A stretch of DNA of 64,000 bases from JAJPJE01 sp963724985 (GCA_963724985.1 CAVRWV010000015.1:62001-126000); one strand, 5' to 3'. Counted from the first letter of the stretch, positions 9,537 through 18,046 are shown. Made by a program: numbers and translations. The notes: generated by a model not told the origin, from the letters alone.

Positions 9537-9763
9537 AGCTTATGGGGCCATTCCGCGATTGGGTGATTGGGTCATTGAACCGCTGCAGCCGAAACCAATA
9601 CAGCGCGCTCCCGGGTAAAGAGATCGGATCCCTAGTTATTTATCGCAATGCCGGATGATTCGCTATCGAAATCCAGAGCTGCTGCTGCAGCAATAACGTA
9701 GAGTCAGTTTTTTTACGGATTTTTTACGCACAGTTATGTGGCGAAATGGATATTAACCAGACT

Positions 9764-11132
9764 CTAGCGTTCCACTTCGTTGACGCGGGCCTTCACCGAA
9801 CCGTGTGCCAGTCGGGCGGAAATCTCTTCTCCCGCATGTACCTGGTCCGCATTCTTAACCAGGTTTCCGGCGGAGTCGAAAACCAATGCATATCCACGCT
9901 CAAGAATATTGGTAGGAGAGAGCGCATTCAACTGCGCCGCAAGCTGATCCAGTCGAGCATGCCGCTGCCGCAACTGGGCCCGAATCGTGGAAGTGAGCGC
10001 ACCGCTTCGCGTCTCCAACTGGCTGTGGATGAATCCCAGCCGGGTGCGCAGATCGTGATGGCGAACGCGTGCCGACGCCACGTCCAGTCGGCGATGCCGC
10101 GAGCGGAGCTGAATGTTCAGCGCTTCTCGAAGCCGGTACACCAGTTCGTCCGTGCGTTGCTGACGCCGAGAGATCGCGTCGCGCATTCTGGCAAATGCCC
10201 CATGCTGCGAAAGTTCGGTCAGCAACTGCTTGGCGTGAAGTAGCTGGTAACGGGTAGCGCGCGAGAGACGCCGCCGCAGATTCTCTACCTGGTCTTCCAA
10301 CTCCTGACGAGACCGGATGACCAATTCCGCGGCTGCCGAAGGTGTTGGCGCACGCAGGTCGGAAACAAAGTCGACGATGGTGAAATCCGTTTCGTGACCC
10401 ACCGCCGAGATCACCGGAATTCGCGATCCGGCGACGGTGCGCGCGAGCGTTTCATCATTGAACGCAGCCAAATCCTCAAGCGATCCGCCGCCACGCGCCA
10501 CCAGGATTACATCCACATTGTTTGCGCGATTGAAGAAGCGAATGCCGGAGCTGACCTCTGCCGCCGCTGCTTCCCCCTGCACCTGCGCGGGAAAGATCAG
10601 CACGCTGACCGACTCATGCCGCCGCCGCAGAATGTTCAGGATGTCCTGGATAGCAGCGCCGCGCGGCGAAGTCACAATCCCGATGCACCGTGGCAGCGCC
10701 GGAATCGTCTTCTTGCGAGCTTGGTCGAAAAGCCCCTCGGCAGCCAGCTTGGCCTTCAGTTGCTCGAAAGCAATCTGCAGGGCTCCAGCGCCCTTTCGGT
10801 TCCAGGTACTCGGCTGAGAGCTGCATCTCGCCGCGTGGTTCATAGATCGTGACCCGCCCGCGAGCGACGATCTGCAAGCCATTCTCCGGCTTGAACCGCA
10901 GCAGCCGCGCTTGCGACCGAAACATCACAATGCGGATCTGCGCGCCATCGTCCTTGAGCGTGAAATAAAGATGACCCGAATCAGCAGGGCGGAAATTCGA
11001 AATCTCGCCTTCAACCCACACATCCGTGTATTCGCGTTCGACTCGCGTTCGCAGGTCGGACATCAAATCGCGCACGGTCCATATGCGCCGGGTGGCTTGG
11101 AAGGTAAAGCCCAGTTGTTCGCTCAGGGACAT
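9764..11132 (-). pseudogene. xseA: Exodeoxyribonuclease VII large subunit, one frameshift
   Basis: XseA degrades single-stranded DNA together with the small subunit XseB. Together the two pieces give about 456 residues, the normal length. The N-terminal OB fold is in the first frame (RIWTVRDLMSDLRTRVEREY, VWVEGEISNFRPADSGHLYF). The catalytic XseA domain is in the second (CIGIVTSPRGAAIQDILNIL, ILVARGGGSLEDLAAFNDE, ISAVGHETDFTIVDFVSDLR, APTPSAAAEL). The frames change near 10795, within a CCCTTT stretch, at the junction EYLEPKG/AGALQIAFEQLK. The gene is otherwise intact, so a sequencing indel is likely. xseB is not adjacent in this window. Confidence 0.9.
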
Positions 11133-11152
11133 CGAGTCCAGTGTAATGCGAG

Positions 11153-11374
11153 CTAGCGAAAGCGGCCAATCAAGTAGAAGACCAGCGAGAGCAAGATGCT
11201 CAACACGATCGAGGTCGCCAGCGGAAAATAGAAGACACTATTCTTGCCTCGAAAGACAACGTCGCCCGGCAGGCGTCCCAGCGGTAAATTCAGCCTTCCC
11301 GCGAGCAGAACAATCAGGCCCAGCAAGAAGAGGACTCCGCCGAAAATCATCAGCAGCTTGCCAATACTGATCAT
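11153..11374 (-). CDS. DUF2905 family membrane protein
   Basis: The 73-residue protein matches the DUF2905 pattern: two hydrophobic helices (LLMIFGGVLFLLGLIVLLAG and FPLATSIVLSILLSLVFYLI) with the conserved linker LPLGRLPGDVVFRGKN between them. The function is not known. It lies 20 bases upstream of xseA in the same direction and may share its transcript. Confidence 0.85.
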   Translation of the reverse strand: MISIGKLLMIFGGVLFLLGLIVLLAGRLNLPLGRLPGDVVFRGKNSVFYFPLATSIVLSILLSLVFYLIGRFR

Positions 11375-11465
11375 CGCTTCATTCTATTCGTGCATAACAG
11401 AGCTGGGGTGCAACCCGGGGGTAAGTGAATCCCTCTAACACGGTACTTGCACAAAAGGAGGAGCA

Positions 11466-11624
11466 ATGAGCATTTGGACAATTCTGTTCGTAGTTCTGTT
11501 GGTTGCGTGGATTCTAGGCTGGGGAGTGTTTCACGTGGCCGGCGGACTAATTCACCTGCTGCTGATTCTGGCAGTCATCTCCCTGATTCTGCACTTCGTC
11601 CGTGGTGCCGCGGCGCGAGCCTGA
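11466..11624 (+). CDS. lmo0937-family small membrane protein
   Basis: This is a 52-residue open frame with a strong Shine-Dalgarno sequence (AAAGGAGGA) six bases before ATG. The product starts MSIWTILFVVLLVAWILGWG and has two hydrophobic stretches around a central HVAGGLIHLLLILAVISLIL, the pattern of the lmo0937 family of tiny membrane proteins. These are often stress-linked, but their role is unknown. It is divergent from the DUF2905 gene. Confidence 0.75.
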   Translation: MSIWTILFVVLLVAWILGWGVFHVAGGLIHLLLILAVISLILHFVRGAAARA

Positions 11625-11648
11625 GCTCCGCCGCGCAGCGCACCTCGG

Positions 11649-12674
11649 CTACGCCAGCGTAAGCGAGCGCCGGATGCTGGTTTCTTCTTCCGCTCCGGGC
11701 TTGCCGAATTTCCGCTCGTAACTATCGTGCGCGGAATCGTTGGCACTCGGCAGTTCGCGGCCAGTCCAGTTCAGGCTGCCGGAATCGAACGCCGCCACGA
11801 ATGCGTTCACCACGTCGAAACTGTAGCGCGTACCCGCAGCGCGCAAGATGATGCTGCGGGCGACGTGCGGAGATAGCGCGCTCCGGTTTTCCGCATCGCT
11901 GATCAAATTGTTGTATTCGTTCGCAATCGCCATCACCCGCGACTCCAGCGACGCTCCCGCCTTACTTGCCGCGTAGTAATCCACATCATTGTTAGCCGCC
12001 AGCATGATCGGAATCACACGCTCCAGCGAGTGCAGCCCTTCGCGCTGCGTTCGCGCGGCCGCACTAGCTTTCTCCGGTAGAACATCGCGCTCGGACGCCG
12101 TCAAGCGCCCGGCCTTAGCCAGAACTTCGCGGCTGATTTCCATCGTCCCGATTTCCTGCAGCAGCGCAGCCGACTGTATGTCTGTCAGTCGTTCCATCGA
12201 CAATCCCGCTTCGCGTCCAATCTGTGTAGCCAGCCACGCAAGCTGCCGCGCGCGCTTCTGTGTATCCGTTCCGCGCGAAACCAGGTGTCCCAGGATCAGC
12301 AGCATGCCTTCATACATCTCGCGTAATTCGCGGAAGAGCGTGCCCATCGAGTACGCCAGCGCCACCAGCACCGTTCCCCAGACGATCAGGTCATACCAGT
12401 TATGTTCAAGCAGTTCGGTCGTGCTGCCGTGAAACAGCAGCGACTTCAGCGTCCAGCTCAGGACGACCAAAAAGATGCTGGCGAATGCCGTGTGGATCGC
12501 GTGCCGCCGCCCGAAGAAGTACGCAGAAAACATTGTGGGCAGCACGTACAGGCACAGCATCATCTGGTTGCGCGTCGCCATGCTGTCCAGCACGGCGGCA
12601 ATCAGGAACAGGGACAGGACTAGCCACCATTCCTTATTGACTTCGGCAAATCTGCGTAGCCCCTTGCGTTTCAT
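11649..12674 (-). CDS. Membrane-anchored degenerate HD-GYP-like protein
   Basis: The 341-residue protein has about four membrane helices in residues 15-125 (LVLSLFLIAAVLDS, MLCLYVLPTMFSAYFFG, HTAFASIFLVVLSWTL, IVWGTVLVALAYSMGTL) followed by a cytoplasmic helical domain. That domain has the outline of HD-GYP phosphodiesterases: RARQLAWLATQIGREAGLS, then AALLQEIGTMEISREVLAK, and a late VMAIANEYNNLIS. In active members the second motif reads LHDIGK; here His-Asp is replaced by Gln-Glu, and no GYP loop is found. It is therefore probably catalytically dead, perhaps a c-di-GMP or partner-binding sensor. That last step is inference. Confidence 0.65.
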   Translation of the reverse strand: MKRKGLRRFAEVNKEWWLVLSLFLIAAVLDSMATRNQMMLCLYVLPTMFSAYFFGRRHAIHTAFASIFLVVLSWTLKSLLFHGSTTELLEHNWYDLIVWGTVLVALAYSMGTLFRELREMYEGMLLILGHLVSRGTDTQKRARQLAWLATQIGREAGLSMERLTDIQSAALLQEIGTMEISREVLAKAGRLTASERDVLPEKASAAARTQREGLHSLERVIPIMLAANNDVDYYAASKAGASLESRVMAIANEYNNLISDAENRSALSPHVARSIILRAAGTRYSFDVVNAFVAAFDSGSLNWTGRELPSANDSAHDSYERKFGKPGAEEETSIRRSLTLA

Positions 12675-12844
12675 ATCCCTCTTCTTGGATCAGGAGCGCA
12701 GCACCCAGACACGGATGCCAGCAACCTGCCACCCTCTTGAGAGCACTGTAGGCGACCCTGTCCCCATGGGCAATGTACGAAGGTAACGTCGGCCAGCAGG
12801 TAGTAACACAATTACCCGGGCCTAGACTTTGCGCCATAAAGTAC

Positions 12845-12873
12845 TTGACTGCCCCAGCCGGCAACGGTACTCT
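12845..12873 (+). promoter_or_regulatory. Putative sigma-70 promoter giving a leaderless transcript
   Basis: TTGACT at 12845-12850 and TACTCT at 12868-12873 are separated by 17 bases. The predicted start of transcription falls at about 12880, which is the ATG at 12881, so the message would have no leader. Confidence 0.4.
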
Positions 12874-12880
12874 ACCGCGC

Positions 12881-13513
12881 ATGCAAAGCTCTCGCCGATG
12901 CCGAGTCCGACGCGTTCCCATTGTCGTCGACCCCCCTTCGAGCGAGCCGCCCTCCAGCATGATGGAGGACCTGCAGTACATCCGCCGCACCATGGAAAAC
13001 TCCAGCTCCTTCACGGCTGTTCCGGGCTGGGGAACTGCGGCGATGGGCATTACTGCGCTGCTTGCGGCGCTGGTGGCGCTGGTGCAACCGAGCTTCGGCC
13101 GCTGGATGGCCGTCTGGCTCATCGACGCCGTGCTCGCCTTCTCCGTGGCGATGTGGACCATGCGGCGCAAGGCGCGTCGCGCCGGGATCCCGTTGTTCTC
13201 GGGTCCGGGACGCAAGTTCGCCCTCAGTTTCTTTCCCCCGATCGTCGTCGCCGTCATCCTGACCGCGGTGCTCTTTCGCGCCGGCGCGGTGAACGCGATT
13301 CCGGGGATGTGGCTTCTGCTCTACGGAACTTCGGTGGTCAGCGGCGGATCGTTTTCCGTCCGCATCGTTCCGGCGATGGGCAGCTGCTTCATTGTTCTGG
13401 GCGTGCTCGCGCTGATAACTCCTGCGGCGTGGGCAATCTGGTGGATGGTTCTGGGTTTTGGCGTCCTGCACGTTGTGTTCGGGACGATGATTGCAAGGAG
13501 GCATGGTGGCTAG
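12881..13513 (+). CDS. Hypothetical membrane protein paired with winged-helix regulator
   Basis: The product has four to five hydrophobic segments (GITALLAALVALVQPSF, WMAVWLIDAVLAFSVAMW, LSFFPPIVVAVILTAVLF, MWLLLYGTSVVSGG, IVLGVLALITPAAWAIWWM) after a conserved-looking opening YIRRTMENSSSFTAVPGWG. ATG at 12881 is chosen because a promoter lies directly in front of it; ATG at 12959 (MMEDLQYIRR) would give the core without the proline-rich extension. The gene overlaps the next one by 11 bases. In Acidobacteria such membrane proteins commonly precede a small MarR/ArsR-like regulator. The function is unknown. Confidence 0.7.
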   Translation: MQSSRRCRVRRVPIVVDPPSSEPPSSMMEDLQYIRRTMENSSSFTAVPGWGTAAMGITALLAALVALVQPSFGRWMAVWLIDAVLAFSVAMWTMRRKARRAGIPLFSGPGRKFALSFFPPIVVAVILTAVLFRAGAVNAIPGMWLLLYGTSVVSGGSFSVRIVPAMGSCFIVLGVLALITPAAWAIWWMVLGFGVLHVVFGTMIARRHGG

Positions 13514-13901
13514 GCAGGAACCGGTATCGCGGGCAAAGGCGCAGCGGCAGATCGATTCGGCTGGGCGCGAAACTCGCGTCAGGCCGGAACAACAATCTGA
13601 TCACGGCCAGTGGCCCGACTTCGATTCCCTGATCCACGAGCGGATCCGGCTGGGAATCGTCAGCGCGCTGGCGGTGAACGAGACGCTCACGTTCAACGAG
13701 CTCAAGAAGGTGCTCAACACCACCGACGGAAATCTGAGCGTGCATGCGCGCAAGCTCGAAGAGGCAAGCTACATTCGCTGCGAAAAGTATTTCGAAGGAC
13801 GCATGCCCAAGACCGAGTATCGCTTGACCGCCGTCGGCCGGCGCGCGCTCGAGCAATATCTCAATCGCATGGAAGAGCTGATCAAGAAGACCCGTCAGTA
13901 A
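13503..13901 (+). CDS. Winged-helix DNA-binding transcriptional regulator
   Basis: The 132-residue protein has a central winged helix of the MarR-like/HTH_34 kind: LIHERIRLGIVSALAVNETL, then FNELKKVLNTTDGNLSVHAR as helix-turn-helix, and a wing with YFEGRMPKTEYRLTAVGRRA. The C-terminal helix (LEQYLNRMEELIKKT) may dimerise. ATG at 13503 is preceded by AAGGAGG and overlaps the previous gene by 11 bases, so the two are translationally coupled. It probably controls its own operon or senses a signal through the membrane partner; the target is not visible. Confidence 0.8.
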   Translation: MVARQEPVSRAKAQRQIDSAGRETRVRPEQQSDHGQWPDFDSLIHERIRLGIVSALAVNETLTFNELKKVLNTTDGNLSVHARKLEEASYIRCEKYFEGRMPKTEYRLTAVGRRALEQYLNRMEELIKKTRQ

Positions 13902-13979
13902 GAAAGACTGGCAGTAAAAAAATTTGCCTGCATGCTTTGCCTTGCAAAGTTCACTACAGGAATAGGGGCATCTACCTAG

Positions 13980-14792
13980 ATGGATTCTTCACCGAACGAA
14001 ATGGAACAGGGAAGTCTTTCGCAGGAAATTTCAGAGCTGGATCGCCGCCTGCACGTGGCCATCATCATGGACGGCAATGGCCGTTGGGCGAAAAAGCGCG
14101 GACTGCCGCGCATCGCCGGACATCGCGCCGGCGCCCATGCCGTGCGGCGCGTCACCGATGCGGCGCGCGAGCTGGGAATCGGCACGCTCACGGTGTTTGC
14201 GTTTTCTTCCGACAACTGGCAGCGCCCGGTCACCGAAGTTTCGGCGCTCATGCGCCTGTTCCATCGCTATCTCCGCTGGGAGATGGGACGCTGCCTGAAA
14301 GATGGCGTGCGCCTCAGCGTCATCGGACGCCGCGACCGTCTTCCGCAATGGCTGGTGAAGGAGATCGAGCACTCCGAAGAGGTCACGCGCCACGAGAAGC
14401 GCCTGCACTTGCGCGTTGCTCTCGACTACTCCTCGCGCGACAGCATCGTCGAGGCCGCGCGCCAGGCGCAGCGCATGAAAGACGATGGCTTCGACATCGA
14501 TCGCCAGAGCTTCCAGTCTCTGCTCAGCGCCCTCAATCGCGACCAGGTGAAGGACGTTGATCTGCTCATCCGCACCAGCGGCGAATTGCGCCTCTCGGAC
14601 TTCATGCTCTGGGAATGCGCCTACGCCGAGCTGTATTTCACGCCAGTCCTGTGGCCCGATTTCAAGAAAGAGCATCTCGCCGAAGCTCTCGACGAGTACT
14701 CGCGCCGCGATCGACGCTACGGCGCAGTGAAAGAAACGGCGATGGCAGCCGCGCCAGAAGTTGCCGAGGCCGCCAGCGTAACAGGGGACTGA
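13980..14792 (+). CDS. uppS: Isoprenyl transferase (undecaprenyl diphosphate synthase)
   Basis: UppS condenses isopentenyl diphosphate onto farnesyl diphosphate to make the C55 lipid carrier for peptidoglycan and other wall polymers. The 270-residue protein has the cis-prenyltransferase signatures in order: HVAIIMDGNGRWAKKRG, with the catalytic Asp, at about 23; GHRAGAHAVRRV; TVFAFSSDNWQRP; and the C-terminal VDLLIRTSGELRLSDFMLWE. Length and motifs are normal. A weak AGGAA lies 11 bases before ATG. The usual downstream partner cdsA is not present; a repeat-rich stretch follows instead. Confidence 0.95.
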   Translation: MDSSPNEMEQGSLSQEISELDRRLHVAIIMDGNGRWAKKRGLPRIAGHRAGAHAVRRVTDAARELGIGTLTVFAFSSDNWQRPVTEVSALMRLFHRYLRWEMGRCLKDGVRLSVIGRRDRLPQWLVKEIEHSEEVTRHEKRLHLRVALDYSSRDSIVEAARQAQRMKDDGFDIDRQSFQSLLSALNRDQVKDVDLLIRTSGELRLSDFMLWECAYAELYFTPVLWPDFKKEHLAEALDEYSRRDRRYGAVKETAMAAAPEVAEAASVTGD

Positions 14793-14800
14793 ACTACAAA

Positions 14801-14999
14801 CGCAAGGTTCCTCGACTCGCGTCCGCGCGATCCCAACTGCGGGGATCGCCAACCCCGCAGCGGACGGTCGCTCGGAATGACAGGGTTTTAACATTTCATT
14901 GCACCACCAACTCTTCCTCTTTAACCACCACCGTTGACGCCTGTCATTTCGAGCGAGGAGCGCGATACAGACGCGCTCCGAGTCGAGAGACCTTGCGTT
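14801..14999. repeat. Composite inverted repeat, copy 1 (R1-R2)
   Basis: R1 (14801-14883) begins CGCAAGGTTCCTCGACT and ends GTCGCTCGGAATGACA. R2 (14941-14999) begins CTGTCATTTCGAGCGAGG and ends CGAGAGACCTTGCGTT, so R2 is a related sequence in inverse orientation. R1 also carries an inner GCGGGGATCGCCAACCCCGC hairpin. The same pair occurs again after the GIY-YIG gene, and R2 is identical over 59 bases in both copies. Confidence 0.8.
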
Positions 15000-15062
15000 A
15001 TCTCCACACCTTGCGTTACATCACAGACACGCGTCGCATGACGATGCTAAAAGCTTCGCTTC

Positions 15063-15446
15063 ATGCGCAAAGAGTACATCTTCCACGTCTACTTCATGAT
15101 CAGCAGCTCTCGACGCGCGCTCTACCTCGGCATGACGGGTAGGTTTCGCAACCGCGTCTGGCAGCACAAGACTCACGCATTCGAGGGATTTTCCAGCAAG
15201 TACAACTGCACTCGCCTGGTCTATTACGAAGTTTACGATGACGTTCGCCGCGCAATCGCCCGCGAAAAGCAGTTGAAGCGCTGGAGCCGCGCAAAGAAAA
15301 ACGCATTGATTGAAGCATTCAACCCTACGTGGAGCGACCTGGCGGAAGACTGGTTCAAGCCGGAAACGCAAGGTCCCTCGACTTCCGTCCGCGCGCTCCC
15401 AACTATGGGGATCGCCAACCCCGCAGCGGACGGTCGCTCGGAATGA
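15063..15446 (+). CDS. GIY-YIG nuclease family protein
   Basis: This is a small single-domain GIY-YIG endonuclease-like protein. The catalytic strand pair reads YIFHVYFMISSSRRALYLGM, giving the Y...Y-x-G pattern. NRVWQHK supplies the usual Arg and His, and LVYYEVYDDVRRAIAREKQL with the catalytic Glu, then LKRWSRAKKNALI, completes the fold, as in the UPF0213/YhbQ-like group. The family part ends near residue 98. The last 25 residues are translated from repeat R1, so the gene has read into the repeat. It stands alone between two copies of a composite repeat. A role in moving or trimming these repeats is possible but is inference. Confidence 0.85.
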   Translation: MRKEYIFHVYFMISSSRRALYLGMTGRFRNRVWQHKTHAFEGFSSKYNCTRLVYYEVYDDVRRAIAREKQLKRWSRAKKNALIEAFNPTWSDLAEDWFKPETQGPSTSVRALPTMGIANPAADGRSE

Positions 15447-15610
15447 CAGATCCTGAAAATGTAATCCCACATTGAACTTCACCTCTCCGGCAACGCCGCT
15501 CACCCACGTCATTTCGAGCGAGGCCGCTCAAACTATCGACACTGTCCATTCCTGTCATTTCGAGCGAGGAGCGCGATACAGACGCGCTCCGAGTCGAGAG
15601 ACCTTGCGTT
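15367..15610. repeat. Composite inverted repeat, copy 2 (R1'-R2')
   Basis: R1' spans 15367-15449 and R2' spans 15552-15610, in the same order and orientation as copy 1. A partial third R2-like piece (GTCATTTCGAGCGAGG) is at about 15510. R1' overlaps the end of the GIY-YIG reading frame, and R2' reaches to within a few bases of the end of the next gene. Confidence 0.8.
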
Positions 15611-15616
15611 CGTAAC

Positions 15617-16099
15617 TCATTCGCCATTGGTGAGTGGCGCAGCGATCGGTGCTTCGAAGTTGGGAGGTTCGGATGCGGATTGCTCGGTGCTTACGCCGAG
15701 CCGGTCGAAGAGGATCTGCGCCAGGGATGGGCAGCTGCTTTCCTCTTCTTCTTCGGGTTCGGGAGGAAAGAGTTCGCGCTCGCGTCCCATGTTGGCAGAA
15801 GCTAGTTGGAGTCCGTAGAGGATGATGCCAGCGGTTTTGGTATCGATTTGATTATTGAGGAGCCGGGCGATGACGTTCATGACTGCCAGCTGCACGGAGG
15901 CAGCGTTCTCAAGGACGGGGAAGGCGCAGGGCTGCTCGGGAGAGCGGCCGATTTTCTCGAGGACGTTGAAATGAAAGTGGCAGAAGCGCTGTCCGCGCAT
16001 GGCTGCGAGTTGGCACTGGTCGCCTCCGGCTTTGATGTGAGCGCACTGGGGCGCTCCGAAGGTCGGCGGTTTGGTTGAGTTCGTCGTGGTTTGTGACAT
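15617..16099 (-). CDS. Hypothetical protein with Cys/His cluster
   Basis: The 160-residue protein carries an N-terminal cluster C-x7-C-x11-C-x2-H (APQCAHIKAGGDQCQL then GQRFCHFHF) that looks like a small metal site. A helical segment (VQLAVMNVIARLLNNQIDTK, TAGIILYGLQLASANM) and an acidic tail (PPEPEEEEESS) follow. I recall proteins of this shape as frequent in acidobacterial genomes but know no function. ATG at 16099 is preceded by AAAGGAA. Confidence 0.65.
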   Translation of the reverse strand: MSQTTTNSTKPPTFGAPQCAHIKAGGDQCQLAAMRGQRFCHFHFNVLEKIGRSPEQPCAFPVLENAASVQLAVMNVIARLLNNQIDTKTAGIILYGLQLASANMGRERELFPPEPEEEEESSCPSLAQILFDRLGVSTEQSASEPPNFEAPIAAPLTNGE

Positions 16100-16811
16100 T
16101 CGTTCCTTTCTTTCTTTTCTTCTTGTCTAGTTAGGGGGGACCCCCTCCCCCTCCCTTAGCGGAAAACAAAGGGGTTGCGGGTGGCAGCGCGGTAAATAGC
16201 GGAGCCGCAAGCACTTACACGTTCATAGCGGATAACAAACGACTTAGGTCGGAAGTCGCTAAAGACAGTTGTCAGTTGCTAGTTGTTAGTTGTCAGAAAA
16301 ACAAAAAGCCGAAGGCTGTCGGTGGTCGGCCATCAGCTATCGGCTAAAACAGTTGTCAGTTGCTAGTTGTCAGTTGTCAGAAAGAGCAAAAACAAAGGCC
16401 GATGCGATTGCACCGGCCTGGCCGGTTAGCTTCGCGAACGTGGGGCACCATAAAAGACAGTTGTCAGTTGTCAGAAAGGGCAAAAACAAAGACCGATGCG
16501 ATTGGCGTCGGCTCTCTCAGTCCCCACCCTACGCAAAAAAAACGCGTAGGATGGGCCACCCAAACTTTGCCAATTACAAACAGCAAAAGCCCGGAAGTGA
16601 TCTGTGACAGATCAATTCCGAGCTTCTATATCCAGCATAGCAGATTTTGAGGGGAAACATGCCACGCGGAAGTCTCGTGTTGCGAGTGAGATACGTGATT
16701 TAGGGGCTTGACAAGATCCGGTGGTGGACACGATGTGTGACATTGCGAACATCGCGGTGTGATGTTCTCACCGAGAGCACTCACATTGGTACATAATTGA
16801 GATATCTTTCA
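16100..16811. repeat. Repeat-rich spacer: CAGTTGTCAG words and two hairpin elements
   Basis: There is no convincing gene. Three blocks of CAGTTGTCAGTTGCTAGTTG-type words lie at 16264-16310, 16350-16400 and 16456-16495, the last two each followed by AAAAACAAAG-C/A-CCGATGCGATTG. Between them is a partial minus-strand copy of the GGTGCCCCA element (16431-16451). At 16523-16555 is a hairpin (CCCACCCTACGC with GCGTAGGATGGG, A-rich loop) that in minus sense starts GGTGGCCCA, a further member of the same hairpin family. Confidence 0.6.
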
Positions 16812-17990
16812 ATGAGCAAGACCGGACGCAACGATCCGTGCCCCTGTGGTTCCCGCAAGAAGTTCAAGAAGTGCTGTCTAGAGAATGAAGTCGAACATCC
16901 GCGTTGGACTGCTTACAACATCAACGATGTTCCTCCTCAGGTCCATGAGATGGCTCTCAAGATGCGCCGGAAGACGCTTGCAGACTCATTTGCAGGCCCG
17001 GGCAGTATGAAGGTGCAGTTCGCGGGCCAAACTCTGAGGGCGATCGGCAACCGAATACACTACACACCCGAAGGCAGGACCTATATCAATTTCCTTTATG
17101 CGCTCCTCCTCCACGCATTGGGAAAGAAATGGTACGACAAGCAGCGGGGACTCGACCCCACCAAACAGCACGTACTGATGCGCTGGATTGATGCGGCTCA
17201 AAAATCGCTGGTTGATCAATATCCGAAAGATGCCGAACCGAACGCCGTTGTTCCCGTGAAATTAAATGGCTATGCCCGCGAGGTTTATAAGCTTGCAGAC
17301 GATATATACAAGCTCCAACTGAAACGCGTGCTCCCAAGTAAGCTGATGGACCGCCTCAGGTCAGCTGAAGAATTCCAGGGAGCGAGATATGAGATCTGCG
17401 TTGCATCCATATTTGTGTGCTGTGGATTCGATATCGAATGGGTAGACAATAAAGATCGCCATTGCGAGTTTTATGGGATTCATCCGCACACGAGGGCCAA
17501 AATCGCAGTAGAGGCGAAAAGTAAGCGGAGATCCGGAACCTATAATACGAAGGGGTTTCTGGACCCGAGTCCCCGAGCGGATATTGCGGGCCTTTATAGA
17601 GACGCACTGCAACAAAACCCCGGGGACCGTCCGTTCGCAATCTTCATTGATGTGAATCTACCTCCGGAGCCAAATGTCGAACCGTTAAGAAAACGTTGGT
17701 CCAAAGAGGTGCTTTCGGCAATGGAGAGTTTCGAATCCTCTCTTGAGAAACCAGACCCGGTCAGCGTGCTTGTATTTACAAACTACTCGTGGCACTACGC
17801 CGGGGAAGCCGAGCCGCCATCGGGAGAGCATCTGTTTGCGTTTCCCTTGTATCCAAAGTTTGCCTTCGGAGATCATGCAACGCGAGAAGCGTTTATCAGT
17901 GCTCTTAGTGCCTACAACGTGATTAGTGAAGACGCGTTGCAGAAGATTTCGGAACAGACGATTCAGAACCTGCTGAACGAAGGCAGGTGA
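16812..17990 (+). CDS. SEC-C motif protein with PD-(D/E)XK-like domain
   Basis: The 392-residue protein opens with a SEC-C zinc-binding motif (GRNDPCPCGSRKKFKKCC). The middle (about 180-260) looks like a restriction-type nuclease core: RYEICVASIFVCCGFDIEW as the first helix, DRHCEFYGIHPHTRAKIAV as the strand with its acidic residue, then VEAKSKRR, giving the E-x-K signature. The rest is helical without a family I can name. ATG at 16812 puts the SEC-C motif at the very N-terminus; an upstream in-frame start at 16797 is less likely. The gene stands alone among repeats with no helicase or methylase partner. A defence or nucleic-acid role is possible but unproven. Confidence 0.7.
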   Translation: MSKTGRNDPCPCGSRKKFKKCCLENEVEHPRWTAYNINDVPPQVHEMALKMRRKTLADSFAGPGSMKVQFAGQTLRAIGNRIHYTPEGRTYINFLYALLLHALGKKWYDKQRGLDPTKQHVLMRWIDAAQKSLVDQYPKDAEPNAVVPVKLNGYAREVYKLADDIYKLQLKRVLPSKLMDRLRSAEEFQGARYEICVASIFVCCGFDIEWVDNKDRHCEFYGIHPHTRAKIAVEAKSKRRSGTYNTKGFLDPSPRADIAGLYRDALQQNPGDRPFAIFIDVNLPPEPNVEPLRKRWSKEVLSAMESFESSLEKPDPVSVLVFTNYSWHYAGEAEPPSGEHLFAFPLYPKFAFGDHATREAFISALSAYNVISEDALQKISEQTIQNLLNEGR

Positions 17991-18046
17991 ACGCGGACCG
18001 CGTCGCTCCGAGTCGCATTCCGAACTAAACGAGTGAGGTATATAGG

